DNA from: Sclerotinia nivalis
Taxonomy: Eukaryota; Ascomycota; Leotiomycetes; Helotiales; Sclerotiniaceae
Length of the DNA: 64,000 nt
Direction: 5' to 3'
NCBI GenBank assembly: GCA_029531795.1
Contig: JAPEIS010000003.1
Location: 2,232,001-2,296,000 of the forward strand
Part shown: positions 35,175 through 46,496 of the stretch, one piece after another
Layout: the number at the start of each line of letters is the position of its first letter
Position numbering within the stretch: the stretch's first letter is position 1
Notes under the pieces: model-generated
Told to the model about the DNA's origin: nothing
Seen by the model: only the letters and a program-made list of their open reading frames with translations
Databases searched by the model: none
Position numbers and translations under genes: made by a program

Positions 35175-37104
35175 TTAGTAACGCTGGAAAACTATTAGTA
35201 TATTTCGATTCGAAGATGGGGGAGCATGTCTTACAGGAGGAACGGGTGGACCTCCACCTGGTCTGTATTGTTGTTGGCCGGGGTAAGCACCACCTGGAGG
35301 AGGAGCACCATATTGGCCTTGTTGAGGAGGATATTGACCCTGTTGAGGAGGAGGAGGATATTGACCTTGTTGTGGAGGGTATCCGCCAGGTTGTTGTCCG
35401 TAACCCTGAGGAGGAGGAGCACCATATTGACCTGGAGGTGGTTGAGGACGGCTTCCAGATTCATCCTTGGTATCGTAAGAAGAATCAATGGCACCAACCA
35501 AAAGCTTCAACAACCACAAATCAGGAGTCAATTCGGTTCCTGGGTTGGTTCGGGCCATTTCATCTTGTTCGGCTTCGAAGTTGGATGTACAATCGATCAA
35601 ATCTCCGATACTCCTATCATCATCGAGTTTCTTCAAGAATTCAGTAGCCTGCTTGTCGTTGCCGACTTGTGCGAATTGATAAGAAATGGCTTGTTTTCCA
35701 TATTGAGTACGTGCGAGCTCGGCTGAGGAGTTCTTAACAACTTGGAAAACTTCGTCTTGGTTATCTGGTTGTCCATCGGTGATAACGATAACCAAAACTG
35801 GCTTTTGAAGTGAATTTGCTCTCGCCTTGCTCATGATCAATGGCTCAACAACCTTGTTCCTGAGTTGTGCACCCAATGGAGTCAATCCCTTGAAACTGAC
35901 GCGTTGGACAAGTTGCTCGACTTCTGGCTCGGATCGGATGTGGTTGCCTTGTACGTCACTATTGATGAAGCGAACTTCGATTCCATCGGCATCGAACAAG
36001 GATCCGGCATAAGCAGCTCTTCCCAATACAAGCTTCATGTCATCAATACGGGTACCATTCTCCTGGAAAATCATAGAACCACTGTCATCTTCATAGCGTT
36101 AGTATTTATGATACCTAAAGGATTCTGCGAACATACCAACGAAGAGAATAATATCGAACAAGGCCAGCTTTACAATATCAGCACCCAATTCCTTGGGTAC
36201 ATTCCAGGCTTGACATAGTTGATCGATTTTTTGAGGAGCAACGGCGCAGATCTGGTCAAGTATTTGAGGGTTTCTGAAGAAATTACCCAAGTTCTTCTCT
36301 TGTATAGTCTGCATAAGGGATTGTTTGACTGCTTGAGGAGGAATCGAGCTTCCACCCGGAACGTAACCCAAAGGTCCGGAACGGGGTGGAGCTCCTCCTT
36401 GTGGTGGTGGTGGGCCGCCTGGGTAGGCTTGATATGGCTGACCTGTTTGAGATTGTGTTAGTGGATTTCCAGCATCTTGTCCATACTGCGAAGGAGGAGA
36501 AAATGATTGCGTCGGCGATAGACGCTGGTATTGTGAGTTCGGTGGGTATTGTTGATATGGCTGCTGATATGGTTGATTCGGTTGATATTGCTGAGGGGGT
36601 GGTTGAGACTGCCCATATTGCCCATATTGTTGGTATTGTTGTGGTGGAGGCGGAGGCTGTCCATATGGTTGATTATACTGATTGTATTGTTGTTGCGGCG
36701 GCGGGGGTGTGGGATGCCCATATGACTGAGGATGCGGAGATGTTGGAGGTTGTCCATAAGGAGATGGCGAAGTCTGCCCACCGTACGGTGATGGCGGAGG
36801 TTGCCCATAAGGGGACGGTGACGATTGTCCATATGAAGGATATTGCGGATTGGGGGATGGGGATGGATGCACAGGTGAGGAAGTCTGACCTTGACCTTGA
36901 CCATATTGAGGTTGACCGCCAGTTGGCTAGATTTAAAATCAGCAAACACTCATTTTGAAGTAGATATCGGGGATTTGCAAAGAGAAGGAAACATACATAT
37001 GGTGGCTGACCAGGTGCACCTCCCATTTGCGCCTGCTGCGCAGCTGCCATCTTTGAAGCTAGCTGTCCCCCCGGATACATATTAGTATTTGGTCTTCCGT
37101 CCAT
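35175..37104 (-). CDS. von Willebrand factor A domain protein with Pro/Gln/Tyr-rich flanks, 586 aa
   Basis: Exons are 36997-37104, 36137-36926, 35235-36088 and 35175-35183. The N-terminal ~200 residues are repeats of QPPPSPYG-like and QQYxQYGQ-like units. A helical segment (PQAVKQSLMQTIQEKNLGNFFRNP) precedes a vWA domain from about residue 290. Its MIDAS motif DDSGSM (300-305) is formed exactly across an exon junction, and VIVITDGQPDNQDE lies further on. The C-terminal ~90 residues return to Pro/Gln/Gly repeats. The last intron (35184-35234) is 51 nt and stop-free with consensus splice sites; splicing gives ...PPRY, retention gives a 603-residue form with the same final two residues. The domain binds metal and protein ligands; the partner and role are unknown. 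Probably cytosolic, since no signal peptide is visible. Confidence 0.85.
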
Positions 37105-38155
37105 CTTGATCTTATATAACTAAAGACTTTAAAAGCTTACCCCCATTATTTCGAAGTAAGGTTTTAAGAGTCTTATAAGTTGATTTGGAAAAGGGTCGTA
37201 AAAGAGAGGATTCGTAAGATGTTTAAATAAGTTATGAAAGGTTCTAAATAAAGGTGTTGTCGTGTTATTCGTGTATGTTTGGATAATGAATTGGATAAAG
37301 TAATGAAAAGTAAGGTGCTGGCTGGGGCATAGCTCAAGGGATGGTGGTGGGGTGATGATATAATAATTATTACTGTTGTTGATGACGCATGCAGGGATTC
37401 ACAGCCTTGCCAGTCACTCTAAGTGAATTATTAATAATTAATTCGGCCATTTGCATGTTTTCTTTTGCTTGTTCAAGTTGTTCAACGGATGACGGAAATC
37501 TTTGGGCTTGGCCTTCATTTACCTTTCAAGGCCGTTTTACTTGCCTTTGTCGTGCGTCCCCTTGCCACATGCTTGGGAGAAGGAGGCTGTGCCTTATATT
37601 GGTGTAAACTTAACTTAAATAGGTGATGCAATACGAGTATATGGGCGCATGTAGGTCATTATTCGAGCTATTTGATGCATCTAATTGTTTGCAAAGACTT
37701 CAATTGTAAACGTTTGAGCTTTCGCACCACCGTCGGGATGCTCAGCCATCAAATATATGGTCCAGGGGCTAAGAGGGGTCAATAACGTTGAAGTTGCCGA
37801 GCTATTGGTGGGGGCTAAACATAAAATAGAGTTGTACGAATTTGCTTATATTTATATTTATATGTATCTACAGACATTTCTGAGGATTATCATTCCTCGA
37901 AATGTGCTCGGCGATTCCAACAAAGTATAGCTACGCATTCATTATTTATTTGTGTGGAAGCTACCCCTCCATAAGCAATGTAACAATTAACAATGCAGCA
38001 TAGCCCGATTTTCACCTTGCGGGAAGCCGATCATATCAAAAATGTGACAAGGCCAATCACGAATTCTACGGAGGGAATAGCACATTCGACAGCCAAAGTA
38101 ATTACTTGGTCGGAAATAAATAATATCTAATTAATCTAAAGTATCAATCAATCCC
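37105..38155. other. Intergenic region
   Basis: This is the vWA gene promoter and the 3' flank of the CLC gene (tandem, minus strand). No gene or marked repeat is seen. Confidence 0.5.
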
Positions 38156-41051
38156 TCATAAGATCGATGCATCATCGCGAGAAGGTGTGAGTGGGACCAA
38201 ATCATCTTCATCACCATGCAACAACCCTCTACGCTCTCCTCTACCTTCTTCTCTTGCAAGTCCCGTCTCCAGACTCATATCATCCTGCCCATTTGTTCCC
38301 CTAGTCTCTTCTGCACCATTCAATATGTACCAGATGTCTTTTTTGGTTAACAGTCCCTGCAATACACCTCGATCGCAGTAAAGAATATACCGAACGCCCA
38401 ATTTCTGGAAATAGTTTGCCGTGATGAGAAGGTTTGATCGTGAAGGTAAAGTAATAGGGGTTTGGTTCATCCATGGTCGGAGATCAAGTGTTGTTCGTGG
38501 ATCCGCAAATGGTTGATGTGAAAAGAATGCTTCTGTTTCAGGCCGGAGTGATCGAGGTGCTTGTGTAGATATTTTGAGGTTATATTGAAGTTCTGCTCGG
38601 GATATATATCCTAACAATATAGCTTCCCTAGGATCCGAAATCACAGGAAAACCGCGATATGGATGACTTGCCAAAACATTTGTTAAAGATTCAATGGTAT
38701 GACCGGTAGCGGCGAGCACGACAAGATCTTCAATTCGAGTCATGATTTGCCGAACCGATATATCAGGTATTGGTGTCTCATCACTATTATCCAAGAATGG
38801 ATATTCATTCAAATGAATCCAACTTTCGTATATGCCACGCTTCCCGAAAGCATCACCAACCCATTTGCTGATCATGACAGCAATCATAATTGGTAAAACA
38901 TACGTCAGAGCTCCGGTAAGTTCAAACATAATAACAACGATCGAAACCGTCATTCTGGTTACACCACCTAATGCTGCAGCGGCTCCAATTATCGCATATG
39001 TACCAGGAGTGACACATGTGATGTCTGGCTCGCAAGATGAGAATGCCAAAAAATTGGGGAAATTGTGAACCCATATTTCTACGAGAATGCCTACGGCACG
39101 ACCAAAGAGCGCTCCAACTGCCATTGAAGGTAAAATAATCCCTGCTGGAACTTGTAGCCCGAATGTCATCGATGCTAAGAAGAAACCAAGTACAGCCGCA
39201 AATAGTAATAGAAATATTGTTCCAATAGTAGCAGCTCCAGTTTTGCATAATCCGAATTGGTCGTCGGTAAGCTTAGAACACTCGGCAAATAAGGAGAAAA
39301 CTAGCTCGGAAGATTGAGTTCGCATGTAAAGATTTGGGTAGTTGATTAGGGCGGTCAAAGTGGCAACAATCATAACCTGCGTTATTGGACCCGGAAGCCA
39401 TCTAGCAGTCTTTTTCCATTGAAAAATGCTTGTATTGACTTTGATAAAGAGACCGCCGTAAATTCCCTGGTTCACGTTAGACTATGCGGAAGCACTTTCA
39501 CTAGGGATCCTTACCCCTATAATACCTAGAAAAGCATAAGGTATCATCTCAAATCCATGCCAGCCGGTACTATAAGTAACCTGATATAACACAAGCTTTC
39601 CACTTCTGAAAGGATCGAATGCCTGTAAAGTCACGGCAGCTGTCATGGCACAGACAAAACTTTGCCACATGGTTTTGTCGGGGAAATAGTACGAGAGTTG
39701 CTAAGTTCCTTTAGTAGTTGAATGTTATAATTATCGAAAAGTGCGTACCTCTAGACTAAAGAGTACACCACCAATGGGAGAGCCAAAGGCAACCGATATA
39801 CCAGCAGCTGCGGCCGCTGAGAGTACCTCACGTTTCCGAGCTGAAAATCAAATTAGACGCCGATCAAATTTTGAACCTCAAAAATTACACATACCTTCGT
39901 TACCGTTGATGTTGACGAATAACTTCATAAATACATTGGCACAACAGCATGCTACATGCACAAGTGGACCTTCTTTGCCGAGCCACATTCCAGATGCGAC
40001 TGATAGGCACTATATAGATCAGTATTTAATCGAGGAATATGTTAGACGAAGCTCACCAGTCCAAGGGACTTGATAACTAATGTCCAGATCCCCATAAAAC
40101 GCCGAATTACAAAGCCTCCTAATATAGTTTTGATCTCAGGGATACCACTATGCTTCGCATATAAGGCATATTCCTTCACCAACACACTTGAAATAAAGGC
40201 AAAAGATAACTACTACACGTCAGTAATCGCATCTGGGATGATTTATGGGTTGAACCTACTGAAAACAATATAAAAAAGAAATACTCTATGAACCATTTTC
40301 CACCCGCTGAACCAACGTGCCACGCAACACTCCACGGTACCCAATCACGACACTGCGCAATACTGTCATATCCATAGCAGCAGAAGAATTTGTTCAGGTA
40401 GAAATGACCTCCATCCTCTCCAGCTCGACAATATCCTGTCTTTAAATCTGCCAGAAAATCCGTGGCAATATCTATTCCGGCTGCAAATGCCCCTGCCGCC
40501 AGTCCTGTCAAAACAAGGACTATCCATATCTGACTTGCATCCAAAAGCTGTTGTACATATCCAACCAATCCTGTTGCTCTAGAGTATAATATCCGTAGCC
40601 TTTGTCGCTCTTTCGTGTATTCAAAGATCCAATCAATAGCTGTCATATCCTCGTATCCAACCCGTCGACCTGGCCCTTCAGCATACCAGTCCAATGACCC
40701 TCCATCCTTAGGCGTAGGACTATGTTGTGGATTACTCCCTATTGGGTATGCTCGACCGTTTCCCTGGCTTGGTGTGCCTCCTCTAGGTGATGGCGTATTA
40801 TGCCGCGAGTGAGATTCGGTCCCTAATTTGGCAAATGCAGATAGAAATTTCGAGGTCGCAGGTTGTTTCTGTTTGCGCTTAAATGACAATTTATGCGCGT
40901 CGTCTTCATCGAGTGGATCGTCTGCAAGAACAGCCTGGGGGTCATCGATATCGCTGTCATCTTCGGCTGAGGGGTGATTTGGTAAAGTGCGACTCGACAA
41001 CGAATAGGACTTTCGCGCAGTTGGAAAATAGCCCGCAGATGAGCTCGCCAT
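38156..41051 (-). CDS. CLC-family voltage-gated chloride channel/transporter, 882 aa, six exons
   Basis: Exons are 40260-41051, 40057-40209, 39895-40009, 39749-39840, 39515-39700 and 38156-39466. After a ~150-residue cytosolic N-terminus come the CLC selectivity elements: HSGIPE (284-289, the GSGIP position), GKEGP (326-330) with the gating glutamate at about 328, and [21 protein letters not shown] in the second half. Two CBS domains lie near the C-terminus ([20 protein letters not shown] and a later [19 protein letters not shown]). The presence of the gating Glu and the overall type suggest an intracellular Cl-/H+ exchanger of the ClC-3/Gef1 class, but that needs a tree. An in-frame ATG seven codons upstream (41072) is a possible alternative start. 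Confidence 0.93.
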
Positions 41052-41260
41052 CTTTATACATTCGATAAGCAACTGTGCATCTTCTGATAGTGGTCCATTC
41101 GCGATAGCTTGGTTGTGGAATCTAGGCTTCGAGAGATCCCTCGGATCAATGTTTTACCGAATTTTCTGACTAAACCTAATTATCAAAGATATCAAATTTC
41201 CATGTCGAAGTTAAAGATATTTTTCTAAAACATTTTTCTAAAATATACTCTGGCATTATC
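41052..41260. promoter_or_regulatory. Divergent promoter of the CLC channel and neurochondrin genes
   Basis: Only 209 bp separate the two start codons, so the genes must share regulatory DNA. No known binding site was recognised. Confidence 0.6.
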
Positions 41261-43335
41261 ATGACAGAACCAAAAGTCGCTGGTGGCTCGAATTCTGAGC
41301 CAACGGGTCTCACCAGCCCTGGCGCAACTTTTGAAAAAATGAAGGACCTGCTGAAGGCGAAAGACGACACTTCCAGGTTCGTAGGACTTGCTCTCCTTAA
41401 ATCCGTTCTTGACAACGAACAACAGCTCGTCAAAAATACAGAACACCTACAAATACTTTGGGAATCAATATCTTCAAAATTCTTGGATCGACTGCTGCGA
41501 GCTCAACTTAGTGGAAATGTTGATAAGTCCCAAGCGAAAGATATGGTAGATCTCGCAGTAGCTGTACTACATACATTCTCTATACTATTACCAGAAAATA
41601 TACGAAGAGAACCACAGCTTACTCGAAGAACAGGACCATTGGTCAAGGCACTGGTTCAAAGGTAAGCCTCCAGCTATCTGGCTCCAGATCACGTGCTAAA
41701 CCCAATCAGCTCCCCTGAAACTACACAGCTCATTCTTCAAACGCTGTTGACTATAGTCAGTCAAATAGAGGGCTCTTTAGAACTTTTAAAAGTCGAAGAT
41801 CTGTCTCCATTGACAGAAATCGCGCCACAATACCCTCTTGTCCTCGACATCCTGAATTATACTTGGGCAAATGGTTCTACAATAAATACTGAAGTGCAAG
41901 CGGTTCATGAAAGTATCAATAAAGTGATCCCAAATCTGCTTGTAGTATTCAAGGGAACTGACGCTGTTACATTTTTATCATTCATTGCAAGTTTTATACC
42001 GAAACTGTCTTCAGAAGTATGTATGAATATTCCCTTCTGAATCCTGAGTCTAACACATTTTAGGCACTTCCACGTAATCCAAAATGGCTTAAATCTATAA
42101 CAATCTTGCTACGAGCCTTGGTCAACAGGAAACCCACGCTTATTGGTAGAACTGCATATACTCAAGCAGCAGCGGCATTACTCCAAGCATACCCTGCGAC
42201 CTGTCCCTCAATGTTATTTAACGATGAATCTTTGCATACCTCGGATAAGACTGAGAATAGCAAGCCATTTTCTTATCTATTTGTAAATCTTTTATTGATT
42301 GACTTGCGCTCCTCTTTTCCATCACTCTTGGCCAAATTGAATAATAGTGATTATTCAGCTATCTTACAGCGATTGGCAGCTGCATTCGATGTTATCTCAA
42401 GTTTCATAGGGTATCTTGTACGAAGTCTCGATGAAGATTCCAGTACCTTCACCATGACCCCAGATTTAATGCTGAAATTGCGCAAAGATATTGCCGAGAC
42501 AATGTCTTTAGCAATCGAGTATTTGCGAGATAGGTGGGATGCATCTGTTGCTGGAGCTTCGGGATTGCATCCATCTGCACGATCTGGAACGGCTGCCACA
42601 TCTGAAGGGACAAGACTTACTTTAACTTGGGATTCTATGAAAGGCAACGTTACTGCTGACCCTCTGATTCTCGCTAGTATCAGAGCGTTGGCCATATGGA
42701 TCCGCGAGGACGAGAATGAAAATTTACGAAAAGAAAGTGCTGGTATGATGGACATGTTCATTGAGCTATACAAGATAAGTAACAAGGACGAACCTGACTT
42801 CAGATATCCCATACTACTGGCGCTTGAGGGTATAATGACTACCGAGGATGGCGTGGAAGCTTTCTTGAACCAGGGTGGATGGCAAGTCGTCTTTGAGGAC
42901 CTCGCGAGTATTTTCAGCAAAAGCACCGATGTCTCAAGCACCAATAACCATTCCATCATCATCTCAGAAGCAGCAAGAGGTCTCCAAATCGTACGCGTTC
43001 TACTCGCAGTTATCGATGAAGAGTCTACATCATATATCAAACAAGAATGGTTAATTACAGTCTCAACCGCATCTTCCATGCAACTTCCCTCCTCCACGTC
43101 ACCCTCTGTAGTCATTGAGCTACATATCGCCATGCTTCAGTTATCCACAGCATTATTATCAAAAGCAGGAGATGGCATGCAGAAGCGTTACTCGAATGAT
43201 CAAAAAGCTCTAGCGAGAATAGTGCAGCAATTAGAAGTTATAGTGGGAGAGATGGAGGATAAGGGGGAGGCAGCTGAGTTCAAGGAGTTGTTGTCGGATG
43301 TGGTGTTGGATTTGGAAAATTTGGGAGGACGTTAA
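41261..43335 (+). CDS. Neurochondrin-family (DUF1941-like) helical-repeat protein, 659 aa
   Basis: Exons are 41261-41661, 41710-42016 and 42064-43335, in phase with a clear CTAAAC branch site in the first intron. The protein is almost wholly alpha-helical with ARM/HEAT-like periodicity. The N-terminal motif KMKDLLKAKDDTSRFVGLALLKSVLDN (from residue 27) is what I associate with the neurochondrin family. Recognisable later segments are RDIAETMSLAIEYLRDRWDAS-like (KDIAETMSLAIEYLRDRWD) and IRALAIWIREDENENLRKE. No membrane span or signal peptide is visible. Fungal members are poorly characterised; animal neurochondrin binds signalling proteins, but transferring that role would be speculation. The family assignment is from memory and moderately secure. 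Confidence 0.8.
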
Positions 43336-44933
43336 TCAATTATCCAACCAAGACAAGCTTCGGAAAGAGCATAATCTATAAGGTATATACAAGCTGTGGC
43401 AATATCAGAGATACTATTTTGGAAATTTTCCTAGCAAACAGCACGTGTTGTGGCTCATATTCATCCTCCTCTTGCTCCAAGGATTTCAATTCAGCCATAC
43501 ATTATCTCTCGTCGCAACCATCTAGGTATCGACCGAATCCTCATAAATCCCTCATGAGTCGCAAGAGATAAAACTCGTTTGCGGGGTAAATCTGTATGCA
43601 AAATGTGCATCCTCACCCTACCGAGGACTTTTGTACGAGGTATCTCATCTTACCCGATGATACAAGAGAGTGGTAACACAGTAAACGTTGGTAAGATGTA
43701 AAGTGTAAGGTGTGATACTGATAATGGATACCGGAAACTGTTTCCGGTGAACGCTCTTGATTATGTACTCATGGCTATCTCCTTGATATACATGTTTGTG
43801 TACTCTGTGTGACCGAAACGTTGATGTGACGCTTGATGGGACTGTTTGACGAAGAGATGCAAGAAGCTTTGTCAGTAGATGAGATGACTGAGGGGATGTG
43901 AGAGCGGACGGATCGAAGCCAATGATGTCTGATTAGAACACATTTTGGATGCCTTTGGTGAAATTTGGGCTACGAGCAGGAGAGATGTATTATGACATGA
44001 TTATTTCATACCCATCATTCCTTATCCGTGTTCCATATCCCAAAGAACCACAAAATAAACAGATCCCATATCCATCCCACATTGACCTCTCGGATCTGGC
44101 CGTTATTGCATCATCGAAAAGAGACACGTCAAATCCAAGCACGAGGATCATGATACCAAAACGGCAAAGAGCAACCCTATTCATCTATCATATCGTGGCA
44201 AGATCATGAGAAATATAATTTTCCCCGGCATGAGATACAAGGCTCGGGTGATTGCAGCTGGTATACCATTATATGTATATTCCCGTAGCAGGAGGTCGAT
44301 ACCACGTGAGGATATCTTTCACGATGTAAAGTGAGCCGTAATATTATGAGTTTTATCGTGGTTTCTTCAGTGCCGATATGCATATCTGCTATCATGGGGT
44401 TGAAAAGGAGGTATTCGCCAATAGTAAGGAGCCGATAAGTCGATCTTGTGTTGCACAACCTTCGTATTTCAAGCGACGGCACTTGCGATGCTCGCGTCTC
44501 ACGCTTGTGGGATGTAACTTTGATACACAATCATTATCGGTTATTGTAAGCTCATTTATGTAAAGTATGGATACCATTAGCATGTGGTATATGACGGCGG
44601 TGAAGTATAGCAATAGTCGTGTATGTCCAACTCGTAAATCCTGCCAAAACGATACACTTGCGCATCGGAAAGAAGATCAAATAAATACTAAAATCTATTT
44701 CGCGCAGCTATCCGAGGGATTTACTGTTCGCGTACCCTTTGTGAGACTTCCACAATACGATAATCACCTCGATACTCTGACAGTTTGAACACAAGGGACT
44801 CTTCAACTAAAACTTCTTACATGTGAAAAATGAGATGGACTGTTGTATAAATAAAGTGATATCTTCACTTGAAGATAGAGAACATTTTACAAATACAATC
44901 ATCAGTACCCCCGTGATCACATCAACTTCAAAT
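43336..44933. other. Intergenic region
   Basis: About 1.6 kb without a supported gene. It contains the 3' flank of the neurochondrin gene and the promoter of the small secreted protein. Open frames here are short and lack recognisable content. Confidence 0.5.
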
Positions 44934-45375
44934 ATGCATCTCCAAAATATCCTCGCTGTTCTTGCTTCCCTCACCGTCGTTGGACTTTCGACTCCAGTAA
45001 TTCCACAAGGTGTGTAGAGAAACTCTCCTATCCCCTTCTATCTGAGAAATAAACAAAATTCCAAACACAACACCTTTGAAATCTCAACAAATAGCTCACG
45101 AATAAGCAGAAGAAAACTCCGACATCATTGAGCGTAATGAACCCACCGCGATCATCCAAGTCCGATATGCGTACGAAGATCAAGAAGGTTCAAAAATCAT
45201 CGAAAAGGGTGCAGTCAAAGCCGCCGACAAGATAATCGAGTCATCCCTCAATCGCAAAAGCATTGATGAGCCTCTGGGAATTATCTTCCCAACACGTGTG
45301 ATAGAGCAAAATAAACGTGGTGATGAAACAGTTGTCTGGGTTCAACCTCCACCAACATCGAAGATTCCCATGTAA
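44934..45375 (+). CDS. Small secreted protein, about 114 aa, two exons
   Basis: Exon 1 (44934-45009) encodes a classical signal peptide, MHLQNILAVLASLTVVGLST, with likely cleavage around residues 18-22. Exon 2 (45107-45375, or from 45110) encodes about 88 residues containing IIQVRYAYEDQEGSKIIEKG and ending in VQPPPTSKIPM. The acceptor is a NAGNAG site (AAGCAG), giving proteins that differ by one Ala. The mature part lacks cysteine, so it is not a disulfide-stabilised effector or hydrophobin. I do not recognise a family. Small size, a signal peptide and location next to a repeat-rich region are compatible with an apoplastic effector or cell-wall protein, but this is inference only. Confidence 0.7.
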
Positions 45376-46496
45376 CCGCTTCAGACGACAGTCCGCTTCC
45401 TAGCTTGCGCTGAACTTATATCGGATTTTTGGAATCGGATGTTATGGTGGAGGTTTTATGTGGTAGAGACGAATGTGGGTTGGAGAAATGGGCTGTGGTG
45501 TTGCGATAATTGCGACTTTGGACGATATTTGATGAATGTTGCGCCTGCGGAATATATTCATAGTCCTTTCGTCGTATGTGATTTTTATCGCTGTTGGAAA
45601 GCCGCATATTGGGCATTTTTTTCTCCACCGTTCATTTAGAAAAGCAGTGATGGAATTCTTTAAAAACGGATAACAAAATAGCAATGAAAAACGATTAGCA
45701 CAATATTTTCAACCATTTTTATACTCCCTTAGCAATAAAGCCAGGCGTTTGTAAAACTATTCCGAGCACTAGAATGATATGTATGAGTTGGTTGATGTTT
45801 CCAGATAACGAAATAAAACAGTGTAACATTTTGTTCTGGACAGTGATGCGATTATATGATACCGGGTATTACCTAGCCATAACCATAACTCCACCCCACA
45901 AGACGAATCAATCTCAAAGAATCCCATTGCAAGTCGTCGAGGGTATGTAGATCAAACTTTGCATGAATTCTCGACATTATGAGATGAGGTGCATTGTATC
46001 AAATTTGACCACGTTCCGCATATTTAAAACCTATATTAAACGCACATCAGTTGGCTCGATGGGTTTTGTTGTGGACATGGAGAGATTGATGAAATGATGC
46101 GCGTTTGCTGATGTTTATTGTTTGAAGCCAGCTCTTATGTTGACAGAACGATCATCTCATTTTCATCGAATCCCAAAACCTTGTTCTCCTCGTCAATTCT
46201 TTAATAGTGATAGAGGTTTTTAAATGTGAGGATACATTTCGACATCTCAATGTTCATAATAAAAATATTGAATTCATCATATTACAATCATTATCATCCG
46301 GCAACCTTCCATCTAATGTCATACCCAGGGTATCCACTCACACACTCATCCGACCCCCATAAAACGCCTCGCTGAATCCGTGGTAGTGTATGGAATATTG
46401 TACATCTTCTCTTCTCTTCTCTTCGCTAGACGTAACCCATTCTAGTCTTTTCTTTAAATAAAACCCCTTTTAGCTGAGAACGAAAAGGCCATCCAT
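45376..46496. other. Convergent intergenic region
   Basis: This is 1.1 kb of AT-rich DNA between the small secreted protein gene and the DUF2985-type gene. A TCTTC repeat lies near 46407-46425. No gene is seen. Confidence 0.5.

Noticed and set aside
42351..43133. A 260-residue minus-strand frame
   Set aside because: It is antisense to the neurochondrin-type gene, whose spliced product has coherent helical repeats.
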